Part shown: piece by piece, positions 52,572-61,759 of the stretch
Numbering within the stretch: position 1 is the first letter of the stretch
Layout: the number at the start of each line of letters is the position of its first letter
Assembly (NCBI GenBank): GCA_035551835.1
Contig: DASZMN010000014.1
Span: forward strand, 61,262-125,261
Origin: Bog-473 sp035551835
Lineage (GTDB): Bacteria > Actinomycetota > Acidimicrobiia > Acidimicrobiales > RAAP-2
DNA length: 64,000 nucleotides
Direction of reading: 5' to 3'
Notes under the pieces: model-generated
Seen by the model: the letters and a program-made list of their open reading frames with translations, nothing else
What the model was told of the DNA's origin: nothing
Databases searched by the model: none
Made by a program: the position numbers and the translations under genes

Positions 52572-53024
52572 ATGCACATCCCGGCCAAGGTGGACTACGG
52601 CATCCGCGCCCTGCTGGCCCTGGCCGCAGCCGGGACCCCGCAGACGGCCGAGTTCCTGGCCGGGGAACAGGGCCTGCCACCCCGCTTCCTCGGCGCCATC
52701 CTGGCCGACCTTCGCCGTGCCGGGATCGTGGCGAGCCAGCGAGGGGCCGAGGGTGGGTATCGCCTGGCCCGCGATCCCGATGCCATCACGATGGCCGACG
52801 TGATCCGCGCGCTCGACGGGCCGCTGGCCGAGGTGCGGGGCTTCCGTCCGGAGGCGACCAACTACGACGGGGCCGCCGAGAACCTCCAACAGGTGTGGGT
52901 CGCGGTGCGCGCCAGCCTGCGCTCGGTCCTGGAGAAGGTCACTCTGACCGATGTGATCTCGGGAAGCCTCCCGGCGCACGTGCGCAAGCTGGTGACAGAC
53001 CCCGATGCCTGGGTCGCCCACTGA
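52572..53024 (+). CDS. Rrf2-family regulator without cysteines
   Basis: A 150-residue Rrf2-type winged-helix regulator. Residues 1-75 carry the HTH (KVDYGIRALLALA, LPPRFLGAILADLRRAGIVASQRGAEGGYRLAR). The family often senses through a [2Fe-2S] cluster bound by three Cys near residue 100, as IscR does. This protein contains no Cys at all, so it must respond by another signal or be constitutive. Its target genes are unknown; the SUF genes are in the window but distant. Confidence 0.88.
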   Translation: MHIPAKVDYGIRALLALAAAGTPQTAEFLAGEQGLPPRFLGAILADLRRAGIVASQRGAEGGYRLARDPDAITMADVIRALDGPLAEVRGFRPEATNYDGAAENLQQVWVAVRASLRSVLEKVTLTDVISGSLPAHVRKLVTDPDAWVAH

Positions 53025-53520
53025 CGCCCGACCCCCCGTCGGCGAGTCCGCCTCGGCGGCGGTGTCGGTGGCGGACTACCTCTGGTTCGCCGACCTCGCG
53101 CTCGGCGGCATGACCCGCATCGTCGACGACCTCGGCGACGAGCTGGCCAACCGGCGACCGCCGATCGCCGGGGTCAACACGCCGTATGCGATCCTGACCC
53201 ATTGCCTCGGCGTCCTGGAGTACTGGGGCGGCGCGACGGTGGCCGGTCGTTCGATCGAGCGTGACCGGGCCGCCGAGTTCACGGCGAGCGGGCCGGTGGC
53301 GCCGTTGCTCGAGCGAGCCGCCGCGGCGCAGCGACGCCTGGCCGACGACCTGGTGGGCCTCGACTCGTGGGGTGAGCCGTCGAGCGTGCGCCGCGACCCC
53401 GAGGACCCGGTGCCCTATTCGGAGACGAAGGGTGCCGTCCTGCTCCACATCCTGGAGGAGTTGTTCCAGCACCTGGGCCAGCTGGAAATCACCCGGGACG
53501 CGCTCAGGGCGCAACCATGA
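53005..53520 (+). CDS. DinB/DUF664-type metal-dependent enzyme
   Basis: A 171-residue four-helix-bundle protein of the DinB/DUF664 type. The N-terminal helix has SVADYLWFADLALGGM. The putative metal ligands are in LTHCLGVLEYW and HILEELFQHLGQLEI (His...His). Related proteins are mycothiol- or bacillithiol-dependent transferases/isomerases. Overlap with the preceding Rrf2 gene is 20 bases, and the following gene overlaps by four, so all three look co-transcribed. Confidence 0.78.
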   Translation: MPGSPTDARPPVGESASAAVSVADYLWFADLALGGMTRIVDDLGDELANRRPPIAGVNTPYAILTHCLGVLEYWGGATVAGRSIERDRAAEFTASGPVAPLLERAAAAQRRLADDLVGLDSWGEPSSVRRDPEDPVPYSETKGAVLLHILEELFQHLGQLEITRDALRAQP

Positions 53521-53840
53521 GCGCGGACCCCCGCGCCGACCCACCCATCGCGTGCAGCCTCGACACCGGGGCGTTGGCCGACCGGGTGGGCGAGTGGCGC
53601 GCCCTCGTGGCCTCGTCCGTCGTCTCCGTCGTCGTTGTGCCCACCGCGGTGTATCTCGTGCTCGACCCGAGCGATGCGTCCCTCCTGGCGGCCGTCGCGT
53701 TGGCGCAGCGGGAGAAGCAGTGTTGCCCCTTCTTCGCTGTCGCCGTCGACATCGGGGCCGACCACCGGACGCTGTCCCTCACCGTGCCCGACGGCGCGGA
53801 AGAGGCGATGGCCGCGTTCGTGGCCGCGCTCAGATCCTGA
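53517..53840 (+). CDS. small CCPFF-motif protein
   Basis: A 107-residue protein with an N-terminal CSLDTGALADRVGEWRAL and a central REKQCCPFF motif, then beta-strand-like ending. It matches a conserved actinobacterial family I know only by its Cys-Cys-Pro-Phe-Phe motif, often near metal or thiol-stress genes. The paired Cys could bind a metal. The function is unknown. It overlaps the DinB gene by four bases and the aceE stop by eleven bases from the opposite strand. Confidence 0.68.
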   Translation: MSADPRADPPIACSLDTGALADRVGEWRALVASSVVSVVVVPTAVYLVLDPSDASLLAAVALAQREKQCCPFFAVAVDIGADHRTLSLTVPDGAEEAMAAFVAALRS

Positions 53841-56535
53841 ACGGCGCCTCGCGTTCGGGGTCGATACCCAGCTCGGCGATGGCGTCGGTCACCACCGAGG
53901 GCTTCACCCGGCCGTCGAGCGAGAGCTGTTGCAGGACGGCCACCACGAGGTGGGCCGCGTCGACCTCGAAGAACCCGCGCAGCGCGGCCCGGGCGTCGGA
54001 GCGGCCGAACCCGTCGGTGCCGAGAGAGACGTAGGGCCGGTCGACGAAGCGTGAGATCTGGTCGGGGACGGCGCGCATGTAGTCGGTGATGGCCACGACG
54101 GGATCGCGACCACCGCCCAACGCCGCGGTGACGCGCGGCACCCGGGGCTCGGCCTCGGGATGGAGCCGATTCCAGCGTTCGACCTCGAGCGCATCGGTAC
54201 GCAGCCGGGCCCACGACGTCACCGCCCACGCGTCGGCGGCCACGCCGTAGCGCTCGGCGAGGATCCGTTGCGCCTCCATGGCAACGCTCCACATCGGTCC
54301 CGAAAAGCACAGCGTTGCCCCGAGGTCCCCCGACGAGCCGGGCCGAGGCGCAAAGCGGTACGCCCCGTCGATGATGCCCCGGCGGATGGCCGCACCCTCG
54401 TCGCCCTCGGGCAACGGCGGCATCCGATAGGTCTCGTTGTAGAGGGTGAGGTACCAGAAGCGGTCGTGCGCGTTCGGGCCCAGCATCTCGGTGACCGCCG
54501 CCTCCATGATCACCGCCACCTCGTAGGCGAAGGAGGCGTCGTAGACCATGGCGGCCGGGTTGGTCGACGCCAGCAGCGGCGACTGTCCGTCGTCGTGCTG
54601 CAGACCCTCGCCCATGAGCGTCGTCCGCCCGGCGGTGCAGCCGGCCAGGATCCCCCGGCCGCGCATGTCGCCCAGGGCCCACGCCAGGTCGCCGACGCGC
54701 TGGAAGCCGAACATCGAATAGAAGAGGTACACCGGGACCATGGGCTGGGCCCAGGTGGCGTAGGACGTGGCCAGGGCGGTGAAGGCGGCCAGGGCGCCGG
54801 CTTCGGTGATGCCCTCCTGCAGGACGTGTCCCGAGGAGCTCTCGGCGTAGTTCAACGGCAGGTCGGCATCGACCGGGATGTAGTTCTGGCCGTCGGGGGC
54901 GTAGATCTTGGCCTCGGCGATCAGGGGCTCGAGCCCGAAGGTGCGCGCCTCGTCCGAAACGATCGGCGCCACCAACGCGCCCATGGTCGGGTCGCGCACG
55001 AGGTTCCGGAGCAGACGGGCGAACGCCATGGTCGTGGAGACCGACTGGGTCCCCGAGCCCGCCGCGAACTCCTCGAACACCTTGGCGTCGGGGCGCAGGG
55101 GCGGTGCGGGCCGCACGGCGCGCACCGGCAGCGGCCCGTCGAGGACCCGCCCGCGGGCCCGCAGGTACTCCATGGCGTCGGATCCCTCGGCCGGGCGGAT
55201 GTAGGGCGGGTCGCCCTCGAGCGCCGCATCGGGGATGTCGTCGGTGAGGTACAGGCGGTCGCGCAGCGCGCGGAGCTGCGCCTTGGTCATCTTCTTGATC
55301 TGGTGCGTCGCGTTGCGCGCCTCGATCTCGGGCCCGAGCGTCCACCCCTTGATCGTCTTGGCCAGGATGACGGTGGGCGCCCCCCGCTGTTCCGTTGCCA
55401 ACTTGTAGGCGGCGTAGAGCTTGCGGTAGTCGTGCCCACCCCGGGGCAAAGAGACCAGCTCGTCGTCGCTCAGGCCCTCCACCATCTTGCGGAGCCGCGG
55501 ATCAGGGCCGAAGAAGTGCTCACGGATGTACGCCCCGGACTCGACAGCCAGCTTCTGGTATTCGCCGTCGAGTGTCGTGTTCATGCGGTCGAGCAGGACG
55601 CCGTCGACGTCCTGGGCCAGCAGCGCATCCCACCGGGAGCCCCAGATGACCTTGATGACGTTCCAGCCGGCGCCGCGGAAGACCGCCTCGAGCTCCTGGA
55701 TGATCTTGCCGTTGCCCCGGACCGGTCCGTCGAGCCGTTGCAAGTTGCAGTTCACGACGAAGATCAGGTTGTCGAGATGCTCGCGGCCGGCCACACCGAG
55801 TGCGCCGATCGACTCGGGTTCGTCCATCTCGCCGTCGCCGACGAAGCACCAGACCCGGCTCGCGCTGGTGTCGACGAGGCGGCGCAGGTTGAGATAGCGG
55901 TTGACGTGGGCCTGGTAGATGGCGGAGATCGGTCCGAGGCCCATCGAGACGGTGGGAAACTCCCAGAAGTCGGGCAGCAGGCGCGGGTGCGGATAGCTCG
56001 GCAGGCCGTTCCCGCCGACCTCGTGGCGGAAGTTGTCGAGCTGGGTCTCGGTCAGCCGACCCTCCACGAAGGCCCGCGCGTAGATGCCGGGCGACGCGTG
56101 GCCCTGGAAGTAGACCTGGTCACCGGCTCCGCCGTCGGACTTGCCGCGGAAGAAGTGGTTGAAGCCGACCTCGTAGAGCGCCGCCGAGCTGGCGTACGTC
56201 GAGAGGTGCCCGCCGATGCCCTCGGTCCGCGTGTTGGCCCGGGTCACCATGGCGGCCGCGTTCCAACGGATGTAGGCGCGGATCCGGCGCTCCTGGTACT
56301 CGTCGCCGGGGAACCAGGGTTCGGCGTCGGCCGGGATCGTGTTGACGTAGGGCGTCGAGACGGCGGCAGGGAAGTCGACCTGCTTCGTGCGGGCCCGCTC
56401 GAGGAGCTTCATGAGCAGGTAGCGCGCCCGGGACCGCCCCCGCGCGTCGACGACGGCGTCGAACGAGTCGAGCCACTCCTCCGTCTCCCCCGGGTCCGTG
56501 TCGGGAACCTGGTGGCCGATCCCGTCGAACAGCAT
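53830..56535 (-). CDS. aceE: pyruvate dehydrogenase E1 (homodimeric AceE)
   Basis: A 901-residue AceE-type E1. Features are WNAAAMVTRANTRTEGIGGHLSTYASSAALYEVGFNHFF (in part), the ThDP motif GDGEMDEPESIGAL...NLIFVVNCNLQRLDG, and the C-terminal SVSTTMAFARLLRNL region. It decarboxylates pyruvate and reductively acetylates E2. ATG 56535 was taken as the start because the conserved N-terminal region DPGETEEWLDSFDAVV begins 14 residues later. It is convergent with the CCPFF-motif gene. The E3 and E2 genes lie within 3 kb on the other strand. Confidence 0.96.
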   Translation of the reverse strand: MLFDGIGHQVPDTDPGETEEWLDSFDAVVDARGRSRARYLLMKLLERARTKQVDFPAAVSTPYVNTIPADAEPWFPGDEYQERRIRAYIRWNAAAMVTRANTRTEGIGGHLSTYASSAALYEVGFNHFFRGKSDGGAGDQVYFQGHASPGIYARAFVEGRLTETQLDNFRHEVGGNGLPSYPHPRLLPDFWEFPTVSMGLGPISAIYQAHVNRYLNLRRLVDTSASRVWCFVGDGEMDEPESIGALGVAGREHLDNLIFVVNCNLQRLDGPVRGNGKIIQELEAVFRGAGWNVIKVIWGSRWDALLAQDVDGVLLDRMNTTLDGEYQKLAVESGAYIREHFFGPDPRLRKMVEGLSDDELVSLPRGGHDYRKLYAAYKLATEQRGAPTVILAKTIKGWTLGPEIEARNATHQIKKMTKAQLRALRDRLYLTDDIPDAALEGDPPYIRPAEGSDAMEYLRARGRVLDGPLPVRAVRPAPPLRPDAKVFEEFAAGSGTQSVSTTMAFARLLRNLVRDPTMGALVAPIVSDEARTFGLEPLIAEAKIYAPDGQNYIPVDADLPLNYAESSSGHVLQEGITEAGALAAFTALATSYATWAQPMVPVYLFYSMFGFQRVGDLAWALGDMRGRGILAGCTAGRTTLMGEGLQHDDGQSPLLASTNPAAMVYDASFAYEVAVIMEAAVTEMLGPNAHDRFWYLTLYNETYRMPPLPEGDEGAAIRRGIIDGAYRFAPRPGSSGDLGATLCFSGPMWSVAMEAQRILAERYGVAADAWAVTSWARLRTDALEVERWNRLHPEAEPRVPRVTAALGGGRDPVVAITDYMRAVPDQISRFVDRPYVSLGTDGFGRSDARAALRGFFEVDAAHLVVAVLQQLSLDGRVKPSVVTDAIAELGIDPEREAPFRI

Positions 56536-56600
56536 CGCCCCACGGTACCGGGAGCCACCCGGGCCGCGTGACCGCCGGTCGCGGGTGTTACACATTCGGG

Positions 56601-57080
56601 ATGCCAGACGACGGGTCTCCGATGGTCGTGTACACCGACGGCGCGTGCCGGGGCAATCCGGGGCCCGGCGGTTGGGGCTGGGCGGTGCCGGGTGGCCGCT
56701 ACGCCAGCGGGGCCGAGGCACGGACGACGAACCAGCGCATGGAGATCACCGCCGCGCTGGAGGCGCTGCGCGCGCTGACCCCCGAACGGCCCGCCGGCAT
56801 TGAGGTGGTCAGCGACTCCACCTACGTCGTCAACTGCTTCCGGGACCGTTGGTGGGAGGGCTGGCTCAAGCGCGACTGGAAGAACACGCAGCGCAAGCCG
56901 GTGGCCAACCGGGACCTGTGGGAGCCCCTCTTGGAGGTCGCGCTCAGCGACGACGTTGCGGTGACCTTCCGTTGGGTCAAGGGGCATTCGGGTGACCGGT
57001 GGAACGACGTCGTCGACGAGCTGGCGACCATGGCGGCCGACACCGGCCGGGGCACCAGCGGCGGCACGTCGGGCGCATAG
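56601..57080 (+). CDS. rnhA: ribonuclease HI
   Basis: A 159-residue RNase H1. The DEDD carboxylates are in YTDGACRGNPG, MEITAALEAL, VVSDSTYV and WNDVVDELA. The basic handle region WWEGWLKRDWKNTQRKPVANRDLW is present. It degrades the RNA strand of RNA-DNA hybrids. ATG 56601 is the preferred start; one further upstream at 56568 is possible. It diverges from aceE with 65 bases between, inside the pyruvate dehydrogenase block. Confidence 0.93.
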   Translation: MPDDGSPMVVYTDGACRGNPGPGGWGWAVPGGRYASGAEARTTNQRMEITAALEALRALTPERPAGIEVVSDSTYVVNCFRDRWWEGWLKRDWKNTQRKPVANRDLWEPLLEVALSDDVAVTFRWVKGHSGDRWNDVVDELATMAADTGRGTSGGTSGA

Positions 57081-57247
57081 GCGCAGGCCGCAAGACCCTG
57101 CCTCCCGACCCGGGCCAGAGGGGCGAACGGTAGGCTGCACCGAGCACGCGCACAGTCGCGGAAGACGACTCGGGCCGCTGCGATCGGGACGTTCCGGGGA
57201 ACCCGGAGCGCGGGCCGGGCGTCATCGGTACGAGAAAAGGACGGGCG

Positions 57248-58663
57248 ATGGCCACCGAGGAAGAGTTCGACATCGTCGTGATCGGCGGCGGGCCGGGCGG
57301 CTACGCCACGGCGCTCTACGGGGCGGCCGCCGGGATGTCCGTGGCCATCGTCGAGCGCGACAAGGTTGGCGGCACCTGCCTGCACCGAGGCTGCATCCCG
57401 GCGAAGGCGTTCCTCGAGACGGCGGCCGTCAGGCGTACGGTCGAGGGGTCGAAGGAGTTCGGCATCGACGTCACGGGCGTGGCCCTCGACTTCGCCCGGA
57501 GCCAGGAGCGCAAGCAGGCCGTCGTGGACAAGCTCTTCAAGGGCCTGGCCGGGCTGCTCAAGGGACGGAAGGTCACGACGCTCACTGGGACCGGCACCCT
57601 GAAGGAGGGGCGGCGCGTCGAGGTGCTCGACGGGCCCGACGCCGGCCGCGTCCTCACCGGGCGCAACGTCGTGCTGGCCGCGGGCTCCGTGCCCCAGCTG
57701 CTGCCGGGCTTCGAGGTCGACGGGCGCTGGGTGATGACCTCGGACGAGTTCCTGGACCTCGACACGGTGCCGGCGTCGGTCGTCGTGATCGGCGGCGGGG
57801 TGGTGGGCTGCGAGTTCGCGTCGCTCCTGGCGGACCTCGGCTCCAAGGTGACCATCCTCGAGGCGCTCGACGGGATCTTGCCGGGGTGCGACGAGGACAT
57901 CGTGCGCCTCGTCGTGCGGTCGTTCAAGAAGCGGGGCATCGACATCGTCACCGGCGTGAAGGTCGAGTCGCACACGCCGTCGTCCGACGACACGGTGACG
58001 ACGGTCAAGGGGGGCGACGGTTCCTGGGACGTCGAGACCATCGTCGTGTCGGTGGGGCGACGCCCACGCACCGAAGGGTTGGTGGCCGACGGGGTGGGCG
58101 TCACCATCGACGAACGGGGCTTTGTCGTGACCGACGAGTACCAGCGCACCGGCGTCGACGGCGTCTGGGCCGTCGGTGACATCGTGGCCGCCACGCCGCA
58201 GCTCGCCCACGTCGGCTTCGCCGAGGCCATCGTCGCGGTGAAGGGCATGCTCGGTGAGCCCGTGGTGCCGGTGGACGACGGCAAGGTGCCGTGGGCCATC
58301 TACTGCCACCCCGAGGTCGCGTTCTGCGGCCTGACCGAGGCGCAGGCCAAGGCGGCGGGGATCGAGGTGCTGACCAAGAAGGACCCGTTCGGCGGGAACA
58401 GCCGGGCCCAGATCATCGGCGACACCGAGGGCCTGGTGAAGATCGTGGCCGAGAAGCGGCCCGACGGGACGGCCGGGACGATCCTGGGCGTGCACATGTG
58501 CGGCCCGTGGGTGACCGAGCAGCTGAGCGGCGGGTATCTCGCCGTCAACTGGGAGGCCTTCCCCGACGAGGTGGCACAGTTCATTGAGCCACACCCGTCA
58601 CTCTCCGAGACGTTCGGCGAGACCATGTTGGCGCTGACCGGAAGGGGTTTGCACCTTGGCTGA
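57248..58663 (+). CDS. lpdA: dihydrolipoyl dehydrogenase (E3)
   Basis: A 471-residue FAD disulfide oxidoreductase. The redox pair is in GGTCLHRGCIPAKAF, FAD-binding in IVVIGGGPGGYATAL, NAD-binding in VVIGGGVVGCEFASLLADLG, and the catalytic His-Glu in EPHPSLSETFGE near the end. It reoxidises dihydrolipoamide on E2. An AAAAGGA element precedes the ATG. It overlaps the E2 gene by eight bases. Confidence 0.96.
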   Translation: MATEEEFDIVVIGGGPGGYATALYGAAAGMSVAIVERDKVGGTCLHRGCIPAKAFLETAAVRRTVEGSKEFGIDVTGVALDFARSQERKQAVVDKLFKGLAGLLKGRKVTTLTGTGTLKEGRRVEVLDGPDAGRVLTGRNVVLAAGSVPQLLPGFEVDGRWVMTSDEFLDLDTVPASVVVIGGGVVGCEFASLLADLGSKVTILEALDGILPGCDEDIVRLVVRSFKKRGIDIVTGVKVESHTPSSDDTVTTVKGGDGSWDVETIVVSVGRRPRTEGLVADGVGVTIDERGFVVTDEYQRTGVDGVWAVGDIVAATPQLAHVGFAEAIVAVKGMLGEPVVPVDDGKVPWAIYCHPEVAFCGLTEAQAKAAGIEVLTKKDPFGGNSRAQIIGDTEGLVKIVAEKRPDGTAGTILGVHMCGPWVTEQLSGGYLAVNWEAFPDEVAQFIEPHPSLSETFGETMLALTGRGLHLG

Positions 58664-60101
58664 CGTGATGATGCCGCAGCTCGGCGAGACGGTGACCGAG
58701 GGAACCATCACCAAGTGGATGAAGGCCGTCGGCGACGAGGTGGCGCGCGACGAGCCGCTCTTCGAGGTCTCGACGGACAAGGTCGACTCCGAGGTGCCCT
58801 CGCCGGCCGCCGGCGTCCTCACCGAGATCCTCGTCCCCGAGGGCGAGACGGTCGAGGTCGGCGTGAAGCTCGCGATCATCGGTGACGGGACGGGCGCAAC
58901 CGGACAGAGCGGTGCGCCCGCCGCCACGACGGCCGAAGCTCCGGCACCCGCTGCGCCGGAGCCGGCACCGCCACCGCCACCGCCACCGCCGGTTCAAGCG
59001 GCGCCCCCGCCCCCGCCGCCCGCCCCCGCCGCGGCGCCGGCACCGCAGCCGACGGCGGCCGACGGCAACGGCAGCGAGAGCGGCGCCGGGGCCCAGGTGC
59101 TGTCGCCGATGGTGCGCCGCATCCTCTCGGAGAACGGGGTCGACGAGTCCGAGATCACGGGCACGGGCGCCGGCGGTCGCATCACGCGGGACGACGCGCT
59201 GCGGTTCGTCGACGCGCGCCGCTCGGCCGCCGCGACGGCGACGACGGCCGCGGCGACGGTCGTCGCACCCGCTCCGGCGCCGGCAGCCGCTGCCACGGCC
59301 GCCGCGCCCCCGCCGGCGCCGGCCGTGTCGTCACCGGCGCGGGTCGTGCCGGCTTCCGCGCCGGTCTCCATGGCGCAGTTCCGCACGGCCGGCGACCAGG
59401 TGGTGCCGTTCTCCAACATGCGCCGCCGCACCGCCGAGCACATGGTGCGGTCAAAGGCGACCTCGCCCCACGCGTTCATCGCCAACGAGGTGGACTTCGA
59501 GGCCGTCGAGCGCGTGCGCACCGCCTGGGGCGAGCGCTTCAAGGCGGAGGAGGGCTTCACCCTCACCTACCTCCCGTTCGTGGCGCGGGCCACCGTGGAG
59601 GCGCTACGCGACTTCCCGCTGCTGAACGCGTCGGTGGTCGAGGACGCCCTCGTCGTCCACTCGGAGGTCAACCTGGGCATCGCGATCGACCTCTCGCACG
59701 AGGGGCTGATCGTGCCCGTCGTCCACCGGGCCGAGGAGGTCACCCTGCGCGGCGTGGCCCGGCGCATCCGCGACCTGGCCGAGCGGGCGCGCGGTCGTCA
59801 GCTGAACGCCGACGACATCGCGGGCGGCACGTTCTCCATCACCAACGACGGGCCGTTCGGGACGTATTTCACCGTCCCGATCATCAATCAGCCGCAGGTC
59901 GCCATCCTCGCCACCGACGGCATCGCCCGCCGCCCGGTGGTCGTGACCGGGTCCGACGGGTCCGAGTCGATCGCCATCCACTCGACGGGCATCCTCGGCG
60001 TCAGCTGGGACCACCGGGCCGTCGACGGCGCCTACGTCTCGCTGTTCCTGGCGCGGGTGGCCGAGCTGCTCGGCACCCGCGACTGGGCCGCCGAGCTCTG
60101 A
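58656..60101 (+). CDS. 2-oxoacid dehydrogenase E2 (dihydrolipoamide acyltransferase)
   Basis: A 481-residue E2 starting at TTG 58656. It has one lipoyl domain (residues 1-75, lipoyl Lys about 42 in VSTDKVDSEVPSP). A Pro/Ala linker follows, then a peripheral-subunit-binding domain (VLSPMVRRILSENGVDESEITGTG) and a second Ala-rich linker. The C-terminal catalytic domain ends with the active site GVSWDHRAVDGAY. It is of the SucB/AceF type and could serve pyruvate or 2-oxoglutarate; its neighbours AceE and LipB-LipA point to pyruvate. Confidence 0.94.
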   Translation: MADVMMPQLGETVTEGTITKWMKAVGDEVARDEPLFEVSTDKVDSEVPSPAAGVLTEILVPEGETVEVGVKLAIIGDGTGATGQSGAPAATTAEAPAPAAPEPAPPPPPPPPVQAAPPPPPPAPAAAPAPQPTAADGNGSESGAGAQVLSPMVRRILSENGVDESEITGTGAGGRITRDDALRFVDARRSAAATATTAAATVVAPAPAPAAAATAAAPPPAPAVSSPARVVPASAPVSMAQFRTAGDQVVPFSNMRRRTAEHMVRSKATSPHAFIANEVDFEAVERVRTAWGERFKAEEGFTLTYLPFVARATVEALRDFPLLNASVVEDALVVHSEVNLGIAIDLSHEGLIVPVVHRAEEVTLRGVARRIRDLAERARGRQLNADDIAGGTFSITNDGPFGTYFTVPIINQPQVAILATDGIARRPVVVTGSDGSESIAIHSTGILGVSWDHRAVDGAYVSLFLARVAELLGTRDWAAEL

Positions 60102-60112
60102 GGCGGGCGCCG

Positions 60113-61759
60113 GTGCTGCGCATCCGGTCCCTCGGCACGGTCCCGTTCCACGAGGCCACGGCGCTGCAGCACGCCCTGGCGCGTGAGGCGCGGGACGACT
60201 ACCTCCTGCTGTTGCAGCACCCGCACGTCTACACGCTCGGCGCGCACGCCGACGACCGCCACGTGCTCGTCGACCCGGCGGCCGTGGGGGCGACGCTCGA
60301 GCGGACCGACCGCGGGGGCGACGTGACGTACCACGGGCCGGGTCAGCTGGTGGCCTACCCGATCGTCACCGTGCCCGACCGCATGTCGTCCGGCGCGGCG
60401 CACGTGCACCGCCTGGAGCGGCTCGTGGTCGACGTGCTCGCGGACCTCGGCCTGCCGGGCTGCACGAGCGACGGGGCCTTCCCGGGCGTATGGGTGGACG
60501 CGGACGGGGCGCGGCCCCGCAAGATCGCCGCCATCGGCGTGCGGGCCACGCGGGTCGCGCCGGGCCGCCGGCGCACCGTGCACGGCGTCGCCATCAACGT
60601 GACGACGGACCTTTCGATGTTCGACCACATCGTGCCGTGCGGGATCCCCGGGCGTGGGGTGACGTCGCTGGCGGCCGAGGGGATCGACGTGACGGTGGAC
60701 GAGGTGGCCGACGCGTTCGCCGCGCGGGCCCCCGGCGTGTTCGGGCACGGACGGTCCGAGCGCGCCGACGTCGTGACCGGGCCGGTCGCCTGGCGCCACC
60801 TCGGAAGCGGCGGCGCCGGCGGCGAGGGGCGCACCGGCGAGCGCCCGCTCCTCCGGCGCCTGCGCCAGGCGGGCGTGGCCCCCGAGGACGGCCTCGACAT
60901 CGCGCAGCGCAAGCCCGACTGGGTCCGTGTGCCCGTCCGCATCGGCAAGGGCTACCGCCAGCTCGGCTCGACGGTCCACGACCTCGGCCTCGTCACGGTG
61001 TGCGAGGAGGCGGGGTGCCCCAACATCTACGAGTGCTGGGCCGACGGCACGGCGACGTTCATGATCAACGGCGAGCGCTGCACGCGGGCCTGCGGCTTCT
61101 GCCAGGTGGACACGCGTCATCCCCTGCCGCTCTCGCCCGACGAGCCCGACCGCGTCGCGCAGGCGGTGGCGCGCATGGGGCTGGGGCACGCGGTGATCAC
61201 CTGCGTCGCCCGCGACGACCTCGACGACGGCGGCGCCGGGGCCATGGCCGCCACGATCCGCGCCGTACGCGAGCAGGCGCCCGGAACGACCGTCGAGGTG
61301 CTGATCTCGGACTGCCGCGGCGAGGCCGCGTCGCTCGATTCGATCTTCGGGGCGCGCCCCGACGTGCTGAACCACAACATCGAGACGGTGGCCCGCCTGC
61401 AGCGGGCGGTCCGTCCCTCGGCCGGCTACGCCCGGAGCCTCGGGGTGCTGGCGCGGGCGGGCGCGGTGGGCCTGGTGACCAAGTCCGGGCTCATGGTGGG
61501 GCTGGGGGAGCGCGAGGACGAGGTCGTGGCCACCATGGCCGACCTGCGCGGCGTCGGCGTGTCGATCGTCACCATCGGGCAGTACCTGCGCCCGAGCCGC
61601 GACCACCTGCCGGTGGCGCGCTACTGGGCGCCCGACGAGTTCGACCGCCTACGCGCCGCGGGCGCCGCGCTGGGCGTGGCGCACGTCGAGGCGTCGCCGC
61701 TCACCCGCTCGAGCTATCACGCCCGCGAAGCGGCCGCCGCGTCCGGCGTGGGGGGTTGA
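60113..61759 (+). CDS. octanoyltransferase-lipoyl synthase fusion (LipB-LipA)
   Basis: A single 548-residue frame starting at GTG. Residues about 1-225 are LipB: RGGDVTYHGPGQLVAYPI, the Lys in RKIAAIGVR and the thioester Cys in FDHIVPCGI. A linker of about 40 residues follows (HLGSGGAGGEGRTGE). Residues about 268-548 are LipA. The auxiliary cluster motif C-x4-C-x5-C is in TVCEEAGCPNIYECW, the radical-SAM CxxxCxxC in RCTRACGFCQ, and the closing Arg-Ser-Ser-Tyr in TRSSYHA. It places octanoate on E2 and inserts sulfur. The E2 stop lies 11 bases upstream. Confidence 0.93.
   Translation: MLRIRSLGTVPFHEATALQHALAREARDDYLLLLQHPHVYTLGAHADDRHVLVDPAAVGATLERTDRGGDVTYHGPGQLVAYPIVTVPDRMSSGAAHVHRLERLVVDVLADLGLPGCTSDGAFPGVWVDADGARPRKIAAIGVRATRVAPGRRRTVHGVAINVTTDLSMFDHIVPCGIPGRGVTSLAAEGIDVTVDEVADAFAARAPGVFGHGRSERADVVTGPVAWRHLGSGGAGGEGRTGERPLLRRLRQAGVAPEDGLDIAQRKPDWVRVPVRIGKGYRQLGSTVHDLGLVTVCEEAGCPNIYECWADGTATFMINGERCTRACGFCQVDTRHPLPLSPDEPDRVAQAVARMGLGHAVITCVARDDLDDGGAGAMAATIRAVREQAPGTTVEVLISDCRGEAASLDSIFGARPDVLNHNIETVARLQRAVRPSAGYARSLGVLARAGAVGLVTKSGLMVGLGEREDEVVATMADLRGVGVSIVTIGQYLRPSRDHLPVARYWAPDEFDRLRAAGAALGVAHVEASPLTRSSYHAREAAAASGVGG

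Noticed and set aside
51923..52588. A longer reading of ThiE extending through the glycosylase gene
   Set aside because: The extra N-terminal sequence is a shadow of the HhH-GPD gene; the GTG overlapping its stop gives the normal ThiE length.
54160..56571. An 803-codon open frame opposite aceE
   Set aside because: It is a shadow of aceE, which has complete motifs; the antisense product has none.
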